Of a stretch of DNA of 64,000 nucleotides, positions 40,690-49,800 are shown one piece after another (the stretch's first letter is position 1; each line of letters begins with the position of its first letter). A model generated the notes under the pieces. That model did no database searches. It saw only the letters and a list, made by a program, of their open reading frames with translations, and had not been told where the DNA came from. This DNA is from RHLJ01 sp965212165. GTDB lineage: Bacteria > Bacteroidota > Rhodothermia > Balneolales > Balneolaceae. Location of the stretch: positions 930,001-994,000 of the forward strand of contig OZ243096.1 in the NCBI GenBank assembly GCA_965212165.1, written 5' to 3'. The translations under genes and the position numbers were made by a program.

Positions 40690-42489
40690 TTAGGAAGCTT
40701 TCTCTACAGCAGCTTGATGTGTACTTTTATTGATATACAACTGCTGAACAATAGAAAGCAGGTTAAATATTAAGTAGTATAAACTCAATCCGGATGCAAA
40801 ATTATTGAACACAAATAGTAACATAAATGGAAGGAAATACTGCATAACCTTCATTTGCTGAGCCATTGGGTTCGAGCTTCCGCCAGCGGATGTATTACTC
40901 GTAATTTTACTTTGAAGAACCATTGAGGCTGTCATAAGCAATACTAAACCGGCAATTTGATCACCTAAAAATGGGATTGTAAAAGGTAAATCAAAGATAT
41001 AATCAGGCGCAGATAAATCACCTACCCAAAAGAATGGCTCTTGTCTAAGTAGAATTGAGTTCTGAAAAAATTGCCAGAGAGTAATAAGAATAGGAAACTG
41101 TAGAAGCATTGGTAAACAGCCGCCTAATGGGTTTACCTTATTCTTTTTATACAATTCCATCGTAGCTTTCTGCTGCTTCTGAGGGTTGTCTTTATACTTA
41201 TCTTGAACCTCTTTCATTTGAGGTTGAAGCTCTTTCATAGCTGCCATACTTCTATAACTTTTTATAGTAAGTGGAGAAAGAACTAATTTCACAGAAACAG
41301 CGAAAATGATAATTAAAACACCATAATTTGGTATAAATCCACTAAAGAAAGTAAAGAAAGGGATTACGATAAAACGAACAAATGGATCTGAAAACCAACG
41401 TAACCAACCGTAACCAACTTCTACCATATCAAAAGCATGTTCGTTGAAGTTCTTTACATCAAAGTATTTCATTGGGCCGAGATATAGCTCATATGAAATA
41501 ACACCATCACTAGGAATATCTGAAGTTACTGAAGCTGTGTAATAGTGATCTGTAAGAGCTTCGTCAACTTTACCGTTTACTTGACCTTTCAAATAAGCGC
41601 CATCAGTTTCGGTAGTTGGCTGAATGATTTGACCAAAGAATTTAGTTTTTGTTGCTACCCATTCGATATTTCCATTTACACTTTGCTCCTTTAAACCATT
41701 ATTTTCTTCAAAGTCATCGGCTTTAAGTTTTTCAAGTTCACCACCAGCATAAAAGTAAGCTGAAGTAGCTAAAGCTTCTTGGACTCGATTTTTTTCGGTG
41801 AAGTTTAAAGATGTATTCCATCCAAAATCTACTGCACTTCCGATAACATATTCTCTAAGTCCCACAAATCGAATGTCTAAATCTATTTCGTAAGAATCAC
41901 CGAAAAATGTGTAGGTATAAAGAACTTGTCTTCCATTATCGAGTTCTAAAACATAGCTTAATTCTTTACTCTCGCCTTCAGCAACAAATAGAGATTGTCC
42001 CGCATTTACTTGTCTGAATAAAATATTCTGTGTTTCAACATTGTAGTTTTCGGTTGTTAAAAAACCAACATTATATGCAGAACGAGTTGTATCTGATATA
42101 AGTTGAATGGGGGATCCAGCCCAAGTTTTATGATTTCTCAATGTAAATTTCGAAGGTCCGGCGCCTTTATTCGTAAATACAGCAGTATATAAATCAGTCT
42201 CAACTGTATATTCTGTTTGAGGTATTTCTTCATATGTGGCAAATATACCAGCTGGGGCATTATTTTGTTCAGGCTCAGATCTATCAACGATGGTTGGTTG
42301 ACTATTTGAAGCTGGTACATCCTCAAAAGCCTCCTGCTCCATTTCTTGTTGAACATATGCCAAACTATCTTGAATAGCTTGTTGTCGGCGTTGTTCAGCT
42401 AGTTGCTCTTCGCTGGGCATAGTAAAATAAAACCAGCCAAGCATGAGTAGAAAAATGAGGGAAAATCCAATTACGGTATTCTTGTCCAA
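40690..42489 (-). CDS. yidC: Membrane protein insertase YidC
   Basis: The 599-residue protein has an N-terminal helix (7-23), a large periplasmic beta domain (about 80-365) and a C-terminal five-helix insertase core (about 375-590) with ELQPQMKEVQDKYKDNPQKQQKATMELYKKNKVNPLGGCLPMLLQFP. It inserts membrane proteins with or without SecYEG. It is 12 bases downstream of rnpA in the conserved rpmH-rnpA-yidC order, normally found near the chromosome origin, although no dnaA, parA or oriC is present in this window. Confidence 0.96.
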   Translation of the reverse strand: MDKNTVIGFSLIFLLMLGWFYFTMPSEEQLAEQRRQQAIQDSLAYVQQEMEQEAFEDVPASNSQPTIVDRSEPEQNNAPAGIFATYEEIPQTEYTVETDLYTAVFTNKGAGPSKFTLRNHKTWAGSPIQLISDTTRSAYNVGFLTTENYNVETQNILFRQVNAGQSLFVAEGESKELSYVLELDNGRQVLYTYTFFGDSYEIDLDIRFVGLREYVIGSAVDFGWNTSLNFTEKNRVQEALATSAYFYAGGELEKLKADDFEENNGLKEQSVNGNIEWVATKTKFFGQIIQPTTETDGAYLKGQVNGKVDEALTDHYYTASVTSDIPSDGVISYELYLGPMKYFDVKNFNEHAFDMVEVGYGWLRWFSDPFVRFIVIPFFTFFSGFIPNYGVLIIIFAVSVKLVLSPLTIKSYRSMAAMKELQPQMKEVQDKYKDNPQKQQKATMELYKKNKVNPLGGCLPMLLQFPILITLWQFFQNSILLRQEPFFWVGDLSAPDYIFDLPFTIPFLGDQIAGLVLLMTASMVLQSKITSNTSAGGSSNPMAQQMKVMQYFLPFMLLFVFNNFASGLSLYYLIFNLLSIVQQLYINKSTHQAAVEKAS

Positions 42490-42501
42490 GGGGTCGCCGT
42501 T

Positions 42502-42933
42502 TTAAAGTTCATCAGTATTTATAGAAATGATTTGGCTACGCAAATCATTTAATAGTGTTACCATGTCATTTTCAACATCATGATAATCGAGATCCGATCG
42601 GCGCGCGATTAAAACGGCATGCAATCCATTTTCAGGATTGGTGAGATCGGTCACTATGTGCTTGTTTAAACGGTATGCCTCTCTCATCAATCGTTTAGAA
42701 CGATTGCGAAGCACGGCATTACCAATTTTTTTAGGGGCGATGAAGCCAATTTTAAAGCCTTCATCATGATCTGTATGTGGGGCAAAACGAAGTGTTATCG
42801 TTGGCGTATTGATAAATTTCGAGCTTGCAAAAAGCTGCTGGAAATTCCGCCTACCCCGTAAAATGTGTGATTTAGGTAGAGTAAATCTACGAGGAGAGGG
42901 AGCAGTTAAATTACTTTGCTCCTTTTTTCTCAT
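42502..42933 (-). CDS. rnpA: Ribonuclease P protein component
   Basis: The protein is about 143 residues from the ATG at 42933 (a GTG three bases before is possible). The central RnpA motif is RNRSKRLMREAYR, preceded by GFIAPKKIGNAV, and a basic N-terminal extension rich in R and K. It binds the RNase P RNA encoded at 32169-32528. Its 5' end overlaps the rpmH coding sequence by 23 bases in another frame, so the two genes are tightly coupled. Confidence 0.93.
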   Translation of the reverse strand: MRKKEQSNLTAPSPRRFTLPKSHILRGRRNFQQLFASSKFINTPTITLRFAPHTDHDEGFKIGFIAPKKIGNAVLRNRSKRLMREAYRLNKHIVTDLTNPENGLHAVLIARRSDLDYHDVENDMVTLLNDLRSQIISINTDEL

Positions 42934-43069
42934 CACTTACAGTAAGCTTATGGCGACCTTTTGCACGGCGGCCAGCTATTACTTTTTGTCCATTTGCTGA
43001 GGACATGCGCTTACGGAATCCGTGTTTGTTCTTGCGCTTACGGTTACTAGGTTGAAATGTACGTTTCAT
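42911..43069 (-). CDS. rpmH: Large ribosomal subunit protein bL34
   Basis: This 52-residue basic protein, from ATG at 43069 to TAA at 42911-42913, reads MKRTFQPSNRKRKNKHGF and then RKRMSSANGQKVIAGRRAKGRHKL, the full bL34 pattern with an eight-residue tail (TVSDEKKGAK). It is too short to be called from length alone, but the match is complete. It heads the rpmH-rnpA-yidC operon. A -7 box lies 46-53 bases upstream of the start. Confidence 0.97.
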   Translation of the reverse strand: MKRTFQPSNRKRKNKHGFRKRMSSANGQKVIAGRRAKGRHKLTVSDEKKGAK

Positions 43070-43114
43070 TAATCAGGATAGTTTTCAGTTCGATTTCGTA
43101 ATCCAAAAAGGTCA

Positions 43115-43122
43115 CAAATATA
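43115..43122 (-). promoter_or_regulatory. TAnnTTTG -7 box of the rpmH operon
   Basis: CAAATATA on the plus strand (TATATTTG on the minus strand) lies about 46 bases upstream of the rpmH start codon. The 190-base region up to 43260 holds no gene. Confidence 0.55.
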
Positions 43123-43260
43123 AGTATTAATTCCTAAAAATAGAACCGAAAAGATTTTTATTTCATTATAAATCATATAGTTGCAAAACTATTTGAGTAT
43201 ATTTTTAATAATCAGCTCTTTTAGCGATTAAAAAAGGATTAATTCGAGTACTAAAGATTT

Positions 43261-44076
43261 TTATTTAAAAGGTATTTTAAAAAGACTTGATATCTTTTGG
43301 TCTTTCTCTTCATCAAATTCTTCCAAGCCTAATTCAATAGTTTTCAAAGGATCGTGAAGTCTGAATGTATTCCAAATTCTATCCCAGAACGAAAAAATAG
43401 TACTGAAGTTAGAATCGGTTTCAGGTTGCCATTTAGAATGATGGACTTTATGCATATGTGGCGTAACAATAAACAAGCGAAGTATTTTATCAATTTTATC
43501 AGGTAAGCCGATGTTTGCGTGATGGAATTGAATGACTACAAAGGCAATTAATTCATATAGGAATATTTGCCATATCTGAAATCCAAACAGCAGAATAATT
43601 GGAATTCTTAACAGAGAAGAAAATAGTATTTCACCGGTATGGAATCGGGTTGCTGTAGACACATCCATTTTCGAATCAGAATGATGAACGCGATGGAATT
43701 TCCAAAGAAAAGGAATGCTATGATTGATTCGATGCCACACATACATAAAGAAATCAAAGAGAAAGATAGCGAGTAAAGTAATTAACCAGAGAGGGATCTC
43801 AGGAATTATAAGTGATAGCCAGTTTAGTAATCCAAAATCATTATTTAAGGCAAAAGTTGACGCCCAGAACCAAAGTCCAACGAAAAATGAGGCATTCATA
43901 ATTGCATTTACAGCACCTAATGTAATGTTGGAAAAAAAGTGAAGTCCTCTTTTTTTTATTGAACCTTTGAAGAAATCAAAAAAAGGATGGAGAGATTCAA
44001 TTAGAAGTAAAATTATAAGACCAGAAACAGAAACTACTATGCGAGTTTGCTCTAACGATCCAATCAAATCTTGCAT
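43261..44076 (-). CDS. Sterol-desaturase / fatty-acid-hydroxylase superfamily membrane protein
   Basis: The 271-residue protein has four or five hydrophobic helices and the histidine clusters of the superfamily: HRINH, HRVHHSD, FHHAN and HMHKVHHS, which bind the di-iron centre used for hydroxylation or desaturation of lipids. The substrate is unknown; bacterial members act on carotenoids, hopanoids or fatty acids. The helix starting FDFFMYVWHRINH is typical. It is divergent from secA across 235 bases. Confidence 0.88.
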   Translation of the reverse strand: MQDLIGSLEQTRIVVSVSGLIILLLIESLHPFFDFFKGSIKKRGLHFFSNITLGAVNAIMNASFFVGLWFWASTFALNNDFGLLNWLSLIIPEIPLWLITLLAIFLFDFFMYVWHRINHSIPFLWKFHRVHHSDSKMDVSTATRFHTGEILFSSLLRIPIILLFGFQIWQIFLYELIAFVVIQFHHANIGLPDKIDKILRLFIVTPHMHKVHHSKWQPETDSNFSTIFSFWDRIWNTFRLHDPLKTIELGLEEFDEEKDQKISSLFKIPFK

Positions 44077-44253
44077 AACGTATATTTTATTATCATTTCA
44101 CCGTTCTAAACCAATTTAAACTAGTTTAGCATTCGATGAATGCTTAATCTATTTGTTATAACAAGTATGAATATATACCTACTAGAATACAATCTGTCAT
44201 ATGCAGTAGGCTTGGCGTAATATTTGATTAAAGCTGTAGAGTGCTGTTGAACC

Positions 44254-44270
44254 AACCTTTATATAAGGTT
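44254..44270. repeat. Short inverted repeat upstream of secA
   Basis: AACCTT (44254-44259) and AAGGTT (44265-44270) with a TATAT spacer form a 6-bp hairpin in the leader, 42 bases before the secA ATG. The rest of the 235-base region between the sterol-desaturase gene and secA holds no gene and no clear promoter; near-matches to the -7 box occur at TCTATTTG and AATATTTG. Confidence 0.3.
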
Positions 44271-44311
44271 ACCTTTAGCATAGAAAAAATAACCGGACTC
44301 CATAAGAGATT

Positions 44312-47300
44312 ATGATTGATAAAGTAGGAAAGCTCATTACCAAAATTTTTGGTTCAAAGAGTGAGAAAGACATTAAAAAAATTCAGCCAATTGTAGATAG
44401 TATAAAATCATTTGGTCCAGAAATGGAGAAATTGAGTGATGATGAGCTGAAAGCAAAAACAGAAGGCTTCAGAAAAAAAATTCAAGATGCTACACAAGAG
44501 ATAAGAGACCGTATAGAGGAAGTAAAAAAGCTACTTGATAATATTCAGGATTTATCTCCATCAGAACATAGAGATCTAGCCGATGAGCTTGATCAACTTG
44601 AAAAAGATGAATTAAGCACTATTGAAGATGTTTTAAATGACATTTTGCCCGAAGCGTTTGCTGTGCTTAAAGATACTTGCCGTCGATTTGTCGGTAAAAG
44701 TTGGAAAGTGGCTGGAGATGAAGTTGAATGGAATATGATTCCATATGATGTGCAGCTTGTTGGGGCCATTACTCTTCACCAAGGTAAAATTGCAGAAATG
44801 AAAACAGGAGAGGGAAAAACATTAGTAGCAATTTTTCCAGCATATTTAAATGCGCTTGCAGGTAAAGGGGTTCATGTTATTACTGTAAATAACTATTTAG
44901 CGAAACGTGATGCTGAATGGAATGAGCCAATCTTTAATTTCCATGGTATTTATGTGGATTGTGTTGATCGATATGAGCCAAATACAGAGCCACGACGTAA
45001 AGCATATCAAGCTGATATCACATATGGTACAAACAATGAGTTTGGATTTGATTACCTGCGTGATAATATGGTGATTGGTAAAGAACAATTGGTGCAGCGA
45101 GAATATCATTACACCATTATTGATGAGGTTGATTCTATATTAATTGATGAAGCTAGAACACCTCTAATCATCTCGGGTCCGGTTCCAAATGAGAATAAAT
45201 CGGATAAGTACATTGAGATGAAGCCTCGTGTAGAGTCGTTAGTTGCGGCTCAAAAGAAATTAGTTGCTCAACTTGTTCAAGAAGGGCAGAAGTTACTTGA
45301 TGAGGGAAAAGAGGACGAAGCTGGTTTAGCGCTTTTCAGAGCAGAACGTGGTTTTCCAAAGAATACTCGATACCGTAAAATGCTTCAAGAGCCAAGTATT
45401 CAAAAGCTGATTCAGAGAACAGAATCTTTTTACTTAGCTGATAATGCTAAGAATATGCCTATCGTAGATGAATATCTATACTATGCGGTAGATATGAAGA
45501 TGAATTCTATTGAAATGACTGAGAAGGGTCGTGAATTTATTACGGGTAAAGGAGAGGACGTTGATTTCTTCGTTATTCCAGATCTTGGAACTGGAACTGC
45601 AATAATTGAAAAAGAAATTGAAGCTCTAGAAAAAGAAAAAGTAGACGAAGTAAAAGCATTAGATCTGAGTGCAGAGTATCAAGAGAAAAAAATTGAGGAA
45701 GCAAAATCTGAAGTACGTCATGAAAAAGAAGTTAAATTAAGCGATCTATATAGACTTTTCGCAGAGCGTGGAGATCGAATCCATACGATCAACCAGCTTT
45801 TAAAAGCATATACTAATTTTGAAAAAGAAGAGGAATACATAGTTCAAAATGGTAAAGTTCAGATTGTAGATGAGCATACAGGTCGTGTTCTTTCTGGGCG
45901 AAGATATTCAGATGGTCTTCATCAAGCGATTGAAGCTAAAGAAAATGTAAAAGTTGAAGCTTCAACTCAAACCTATGCAACTATCACTCTTCAGAACTAC
46001 TTTAGAATGTACCATAAGCTTTCTGGAATGACTGGTACAGCTGAAACGGAAGAAGGGGAATTCAATGAAATTTATGAATTAGATGTAATCGTAATTCCTA
46101 CGAACCGCCCAATTCAACGTGATGATAAAGAAGATTTAGTTTTCAAAACAAAGCGTGAGAAGTTTAAAGCTTCCATCAAAAAGATTGAAGAATATCACAA
46201 AAAAGGGCAACCTGTTCTAGTTGGTACAACCAGTGTTGAAGTATCAGAAACAATGAGTCGAATGCTCCAACAAGCAAAAATTCCTCATAATGTTCTAAAT
46301 GCAAAACAACATGCGAGTGAAAGTGAAATAGTTAAGCAGGCTGGGCAACCTGGTGCGGTAACTGTAGCTACAAATATGGCTGGACGCGGAACCGATATTA
46401 AGTTAGCTGCTAGCGTAAAAGAAAACGGTGGTTTAGCAATTTTAGGTACTGAACGCCATGAATCACGGCGAATCGATTTGCAGTTAAGAGGTAGATCTGG
46501 TCGACAAGGAGATACGGGTGAGTCTCAGTTCTTTGTGTCTTTAGAAGATAAGTTGATGTCCCTATTTATGAGCGACAAAGTCGCTGGAGTGATGGATAAA
46601 CTGAATTTTGAAGAGGGAGAAGTAATTACTCATCCTTGGATTACCAAGTCGTTAGAGCGTGCTCAATCTAAAGTAGAGCAGAATAACTTCAGCATAAGAA
46701 AACGTCAGTTAGAATATGATGACGTGCTTAACAATCAACGGAATGTAATTTATGCTCGACGCAAGCATGCATTAATAGGAGATCAACTTAGAACAGACAT
46801 TCTTGGGATGCTTGAAGAGTTGATTGAAGATCTAGTTGATAGTCATGTAGCAGCAGGTGATTATGAAGGCCTTCACACTGAGATTTTAAGAAATCTTGCA
46901 GTAGATGCAGATTTTGATGAAGAGAAGTGGCGTAAAATGGACAGCGATGACTTGGTAGAGATGATTATCGATCGAGCATTAGATGTATATAAGCGCAAAG
47001 AAGAAATGATGGCAAAGCCATTATATGAAGTAATGAAACGTATTACTGAATCTAATCCAGAACGTCGCCCAGACAAAGTTCAGGTTATATTTACAGATGG
47101 ACTGCGTAGAATGCGAGTTGTTGTTGATGTTGAGACAGCACTTGAGAATGAAGGTAAGGAGGTAGCTAGAGCTCTTGAGCGATCTGCGGTACTCTCTGTA
47201 ATTGATGATAAATGGATGCAGCATTTACGAGAACTAGATTCTGTTAAAGAAGGTATTGGCTTAAGATCTTATGCCCAAAAAGATCCACTTCTTGAATACA

Positions 47301-47686
47301 AGCGCGAGGCATTTGATATGTTTAAGCAATTGTTAGGTATGATTAGTCAAGAAGCAATTTCGTTGATTTGGAAGTCTTTCCCTGAAGCTCAAATGAATAA
47401 TGATGGTCTGCAGAAAGCAGAGAAGCAAAAATCAAGATTTGATACAAGCAAGATGCAGACTCAACATGCCGACTCTACAGGCATGGGACTTCAATCACCA
47501 AGTGAAAACCAACCGCGACCGGCTGGTCCAAATGTTAAACGAAAGCCAGTTGAAGTAATGGATGAGCCTGGTAGAAACGACCATGTGACCATTCAAAATA
47601 TGAGTAGTGGAGCTACAAAAGAGATAAAATGGAAAGTAGCGAAGCGCCTTGTTGAAGAAGAAGGCTGGGTTTTAGTAGAAAAGTAA
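44312..47686 (+). CDS. secA: Preprotein translocase ATPase SecA
   Basis: SecA drives export through SecYEG. The 1124-residue protein has MKTGEGKTLV (Walker A), DEVDSILIDEARTPLIISG, GMTGTAETEEGEF, and TNMAGRGTDIKLA with RIDLQLRGRSGRQGD. It is longer than the usual ~900 residues because of insertions of charged, coiled-coil-prone sequence (about residues 55-110, 300-375 and 435-485). The C-terminal end VAKRLVEEEGWVLVEK lacks the CxCxSGxxYKxC zinc-binding tail of proteobacterial SecA, as in other Bacteroidota. It is divergent from the sterol-desaturase-type gene. Confidence 0.97.
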   Translation: MIDKVGKLITKIFGSKSEKDIKKIQPIVDSIKSFGPEMEKLSDDELKAKTEGFRKKIQDATQEIRDRIEEVKKLLDNIQDLSPSEHRDLADELDQLEKDELSTIEDVLNDILPEAFAVLKDTCRRFVGKSWKVAGDEVEWNMIPYDVQLVGAITLHQGKIAEMKTGEGKTLVAIFPAYLNALAGKGVHVITVNNYLAKRDAEWNEPIFNFHGIYVDCVDRYEPNTEPRRKAYQADITYGTNNEFGFDYLRDNMVIGKEQLVQREYHYTIIDEVDSILIDEARTPLIISGPVPNENKSDKYIEMKPRVESLVAAQKKLVAQLVQEGQKLLDEGKEDEAGLALFRAERGFPKNTRYRKMLQEPSIQKLIQRTESFYLADNAKNMPIVDEYLYYAVDMKMNSIEMTEKGREFITGKGEDVDFFVIPDLGTGTAIIEKEIEALEKEKVDEVKALDLSAEYQEKKIEEAKSEVRHEKEVKLSDLYRLFAERGDRIHTINQLLKAYTNFEKEEEYIVQNGKVQIVDEHTGRVLSGRRYSDGLHQAIEAKENVKVEASTQTYATITLQNYFRMYHKLSGMTGTAETEEGEFNEIYELDVIVIPTNRPIQRDDKEDLVFKTKREKFKASIKKIEEYHKKGQPVLVGTTSVEVSETMSRMLQQAKIPHNVLNAKQHASESEIVKQAGQPGAVTVATNMAGRGTDIKLAASVKENGGLAILGTERHESRRIDLQLRGRSGRQGDTGESQFFVSLEDKLMSLFMSDKVAGVMDKLNFEEGEVITHPWITKSLERAQSKVEQNNFSIRKRQLEYDDVLNNQRNVIYARRKHALIGDQLRTDILGMLEELIEDLVDSHVAAGDYEGLHTEILRNLAVDADFDEEKWRKMDSDDLVEMIIDRALDVYKRKEEMMAKPLYEVMKRITESNPERRPDKVQVIFTDGLRRMRVVVDVETALENEGKEVARALERSAVLSVIDDKWMQHLRELDSVKEGIGLRSYAQKDPLLEYKREAFDMFKQLLGMISQEAISLIWKSFPEAQMNNDGLQKAEKQKSRFDTSKMQTQHADSTGMGLQSPSENQPRPAGPNVKRKPVEVMDEPGRNDHVTIQNMSSGATKEIKWKVAKRLVEEEGWVLVEK

Positions 47687-47793
47687 ATCTAATTGCTAAA
47701 AACTCTGGTTCTTGAAAAGCTTAACATTGGATTCTGAGAAGCATTTCTTATGTTTAACAACCATGTTAAGAAATTGTTAACCAGCACAGAATA

Positions 47794-48540
47794 TTGGAAG
47801 TTTTAGGCATATATATAGGCAGTAAAAGTATTAAAGGAGCAATAGTTAATACTGAAACTGGTGAGATTGTTTCTGGTAAAAAATCAACAGATAACATAGA
47901 AGACAAACGGCCACATAAACTTATTTCCAAGCTACATAAAGTAGTAAAGAAGTTTGAATGGAAAGGGCCAATAGGATGCGCTTTCCCTGCCGCAACCAAC
48001 AAAGGAATTATCATTTCTTCAAACCGAATTAATGAAGCGTGGATTGATGCCGACGCGGAGCACCTTTTTTCAGAAATTACAGGGTGTAATGTAAGCGTGT
48101 TAAATGACAGTGACGCTACAGGTATTGCTGAGATGACATTTGGAGTAGGTAAGAAAACTTCAGGAACAGTAATCGTTTTAAGTATAGGATCTTCTTCGGT
48201 TGGCTCATCAATATTTGTAGATGGAGTTTTAGTTCCTAATACAGAATTAGGACAAATAGAAGTAAAAGGAATTGCTATTAAAGATCGAGTTTCTGTTCAA
48301 ACAAGAAAAGATGAAGGGCTTTCTCGAAAAATTTGGTCGAAAAGACTTCAATATGTGCTAGAACATTACGAGTCACTTTTCCATCCAAACCTTTTTATTT
48401 TAGCAGGTAGAGTTAGTAAAAAACCTGATAAAACACTTCCGTATATCAAACTTAGTACCAAGTTTAAACCGGCTGAATTTGGGAATGATGCTAGTATTGT
48501 TGGAGCAGCCTATTATGCATCTCTAAAGCAAACTGAGTAA
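47794..48540 (+). CDS. ROK/polyphosphate-glucokinase-fold pseudokinase
   Basis: The 248-residue protein aligns along its length, without gaps over the first ~130 residues, to the intact kinase at 60125-60868. But the nucleotide/polyphosphate-binding residues are changed: DVGGSGIKG (D7, G10) is YIGSKSIKG here, the second phosphate loop FGTGIG is IGSSSVG, the ELGH histidine is ELGQ, and GGGVSK is AGRVSK. The likely catalytic aspartate (D105 in NDSDATG) is retained. I infer a non-catalytic regulator or sugar sensor. The start codon is TTG at 47794, since no ATG fits the family N terminus. It converges on the TPR gene with only two bases between stops. Confidence 0.8.
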   Translation: MEVLGIYIGSKSIKGAIVNTETGEIVSGKKSTDNIEDKRPHKLISKLHKVVKKFEWKGPIGCAFPAATNKGIIISSNRINEAWIDADAEHLFSEITGCNVSVLNDSDATGIAEMTFGVGKKTSGTVIVLSIGSSSVGSSIFVDGVLVPNTELGQIEVKGIAIKDRVSVQTRKDEGLSRKIWSKRLQYVLEHYESLFHPNLFILAGRVSKKPDKTLPYIKLSTKFKPAEFGNDASIVGAAYYASLKQTE

Positions 48541-48542
48541 TA

Positions 48543-49628
48543 TCAATTTAATCTTGCTAATGCTTTCTTAGCCTCATCGTGGTTATTATCTATTTTCAAA
48601 GTCATCTGATACTGTTCTTTAGCAGCTTCGAGACTAGATTTTTTTTCGTAGATGGAACCTAATCTATAATGTGCCCAAGCCAAGGTATTCGAGTTTATTT
48701 GCGCATCTACAGAGACTAATTGAATTAAATATTCCTCTCCTTCTGTTACATAAGTATTTGATACAGCTGCCAGTCTACCAATTTGATACCAAGTACTATA
48801 AAATTCAGGATTTATTTCTAATGCTTTTTCATAGGCATCAATTGCTTTATCAAACTGATCGGACCACTGTAATGCATTCCCTAAGTTGTAATAGATAGTA
48901 GCAGTCGAATCATTATAATTTAGCTGTTTGAGTGTTATTTCTACTGCTTCTTCATATTGTTCATTATTGAAGTAAAAACTAAATAAACTGTAGTAAGGCC
49001 CCATTGCAGTTGGGATCTCTTTTATGGCCTCTGTATAAATATTGAATGATTTTTCATCTTCATCGTAAAAGGAAAAAATTCTTCCCCACGCCATATAACC
49101 AGCTTCTTTATCAAGGTTATTAATCGCTTCTGCTTGAGCTTCTGCTTTATCCCTTCCACCACCCATAAAGCCAGGGGCTTGCAAATAAAACTCCATTGCA
49201 CTTTCACGTGCTTCTACATTAGTTGGATCTAACTCGATTGCTTTTTCGTAATTATTTCTAGAGTCACGTGCTAAAAAGGCTTGCTTAAGTTTTCCAGCAT
49301 TTTGAGCTCGTCGACCATATGAATGTCCAAGCCACATATAATAAGTTGAATTCTGTTTATCGTATTTCGATGCTTTTTCAATCCAATCAACTGCTTTTTC
49401 GTAATCACCTTCATCAAAATAAACGCGACCTAAATAGAAATTTGCAACAGGATTTTGTTTTTCGGAATTAATTGAGTTACTGAAAAAAGTTTTGGCTTTA
49501 GATAATTCTCCTTGATTAAAAAGGCTAATTCCTTCACTAAGGTTTGATTGAGCAAAAGAGAAAAAAGAGAAAAGAAAAGAAAATAGAATAGTGATTAGGA
49601 AAGTTTTTTTTAAAGATAGAAGCTGCAT
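48543..49628 (-). CDS. Exported tetratricopeptide repeat protein
   Basis: The 361-residue protein from ATG at 49628 has a signal peptide (MQLLSLKKTFLITILFSFLF, cleaved near SFAQ). It consists of about eight to nine TPR units, e.g. NFYLGRVYFDEGDYEKAVDWI, YYNLGNALQWSDQFDKAIDAYEKALEINPE and AHYRLGSIYEKKSSLEAAKEQY. TPR proteins scaffold protein complexes; no other domain is present. An upstream in-frame ATG at 49670 would add 14 residues before the signal and is less likely. The function is unknown. Confidence 0.85.
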   Translation of the reverse strand: MQLLSLKKTFLITILFSFLFSFFSFAQSNLSEGISLFNQGELSKAKTFFSNSINSEKQNPVANFYLGRVYFDEGDYEKAVDWIEKASKYDKQNSTYYMWLGHSYGRRAQNAGKLKQAFLARDSRNNYEKAIELDPTNVEARESAMEFYLQAPGFMGGGRDKAEAQAEAINNLDKEAGYMAWGRIFSFYDEDEKSFNIYTEAIKEIPTAMGPYYSLFSFYFNNEQYEEAVEITLKQLNYNDSTATIYYNLGNALQWSDQFDKAIDAYEKALEINPEFYSTWYQIGRLAAVSNTYVTEGEEYLIQLVSVDAQINSNTLAWAHYRLGSIYEKKSSLEAAKEQYQMTLKIDNNHDEAKKALARLN

Positions 49629-49672
49629 TAGACCAAAAGTAAATTCAAGGTTTTTGCAAGGTACGGTCATGG

Positions 49673-49798
49673 TTATAACAGGGTTTCATCATCATTCGTA
49701 TTTTCTTTTTTTTGAATGAGATATCTACTTACCAATCTCATTCCTAATCTAGCGAATAAGATTATTGTAATTACCATTACGATATCAAGTGCTTCCAT
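49673..49798 (-). CDS. Possible 41-residue single-helix membrane protein
   Basis: An ATG at 49798, two bases after the stop codon of the DUF885 gene, opens a frame of 41 codons: a hydrophobic helix (about 5-17, IVMVITIILFARL) followed by a basic stretch (RLVSRYLIQKK) and an acidic tail ending DDETLL. The helix-plus-charged-tail layout and the tight coupling to the upstream gene support a real small protein, but no homologue is recognised from memory. Confidence 0.45.
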   Translation of the reverse strand: MEALDIVMVITIILFARLGMRLVSRYLIQKKENTNDDETLL

Positions 49799-49800
49799 AT

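Noticed and set aside
42490..44311. Chromosome origin near rpmH-rnpA-yidC
   Set aside because: No dnaA, dnaN, parA or cluster of DnaA boxes is present; only the conserved gene order suggests proximity.
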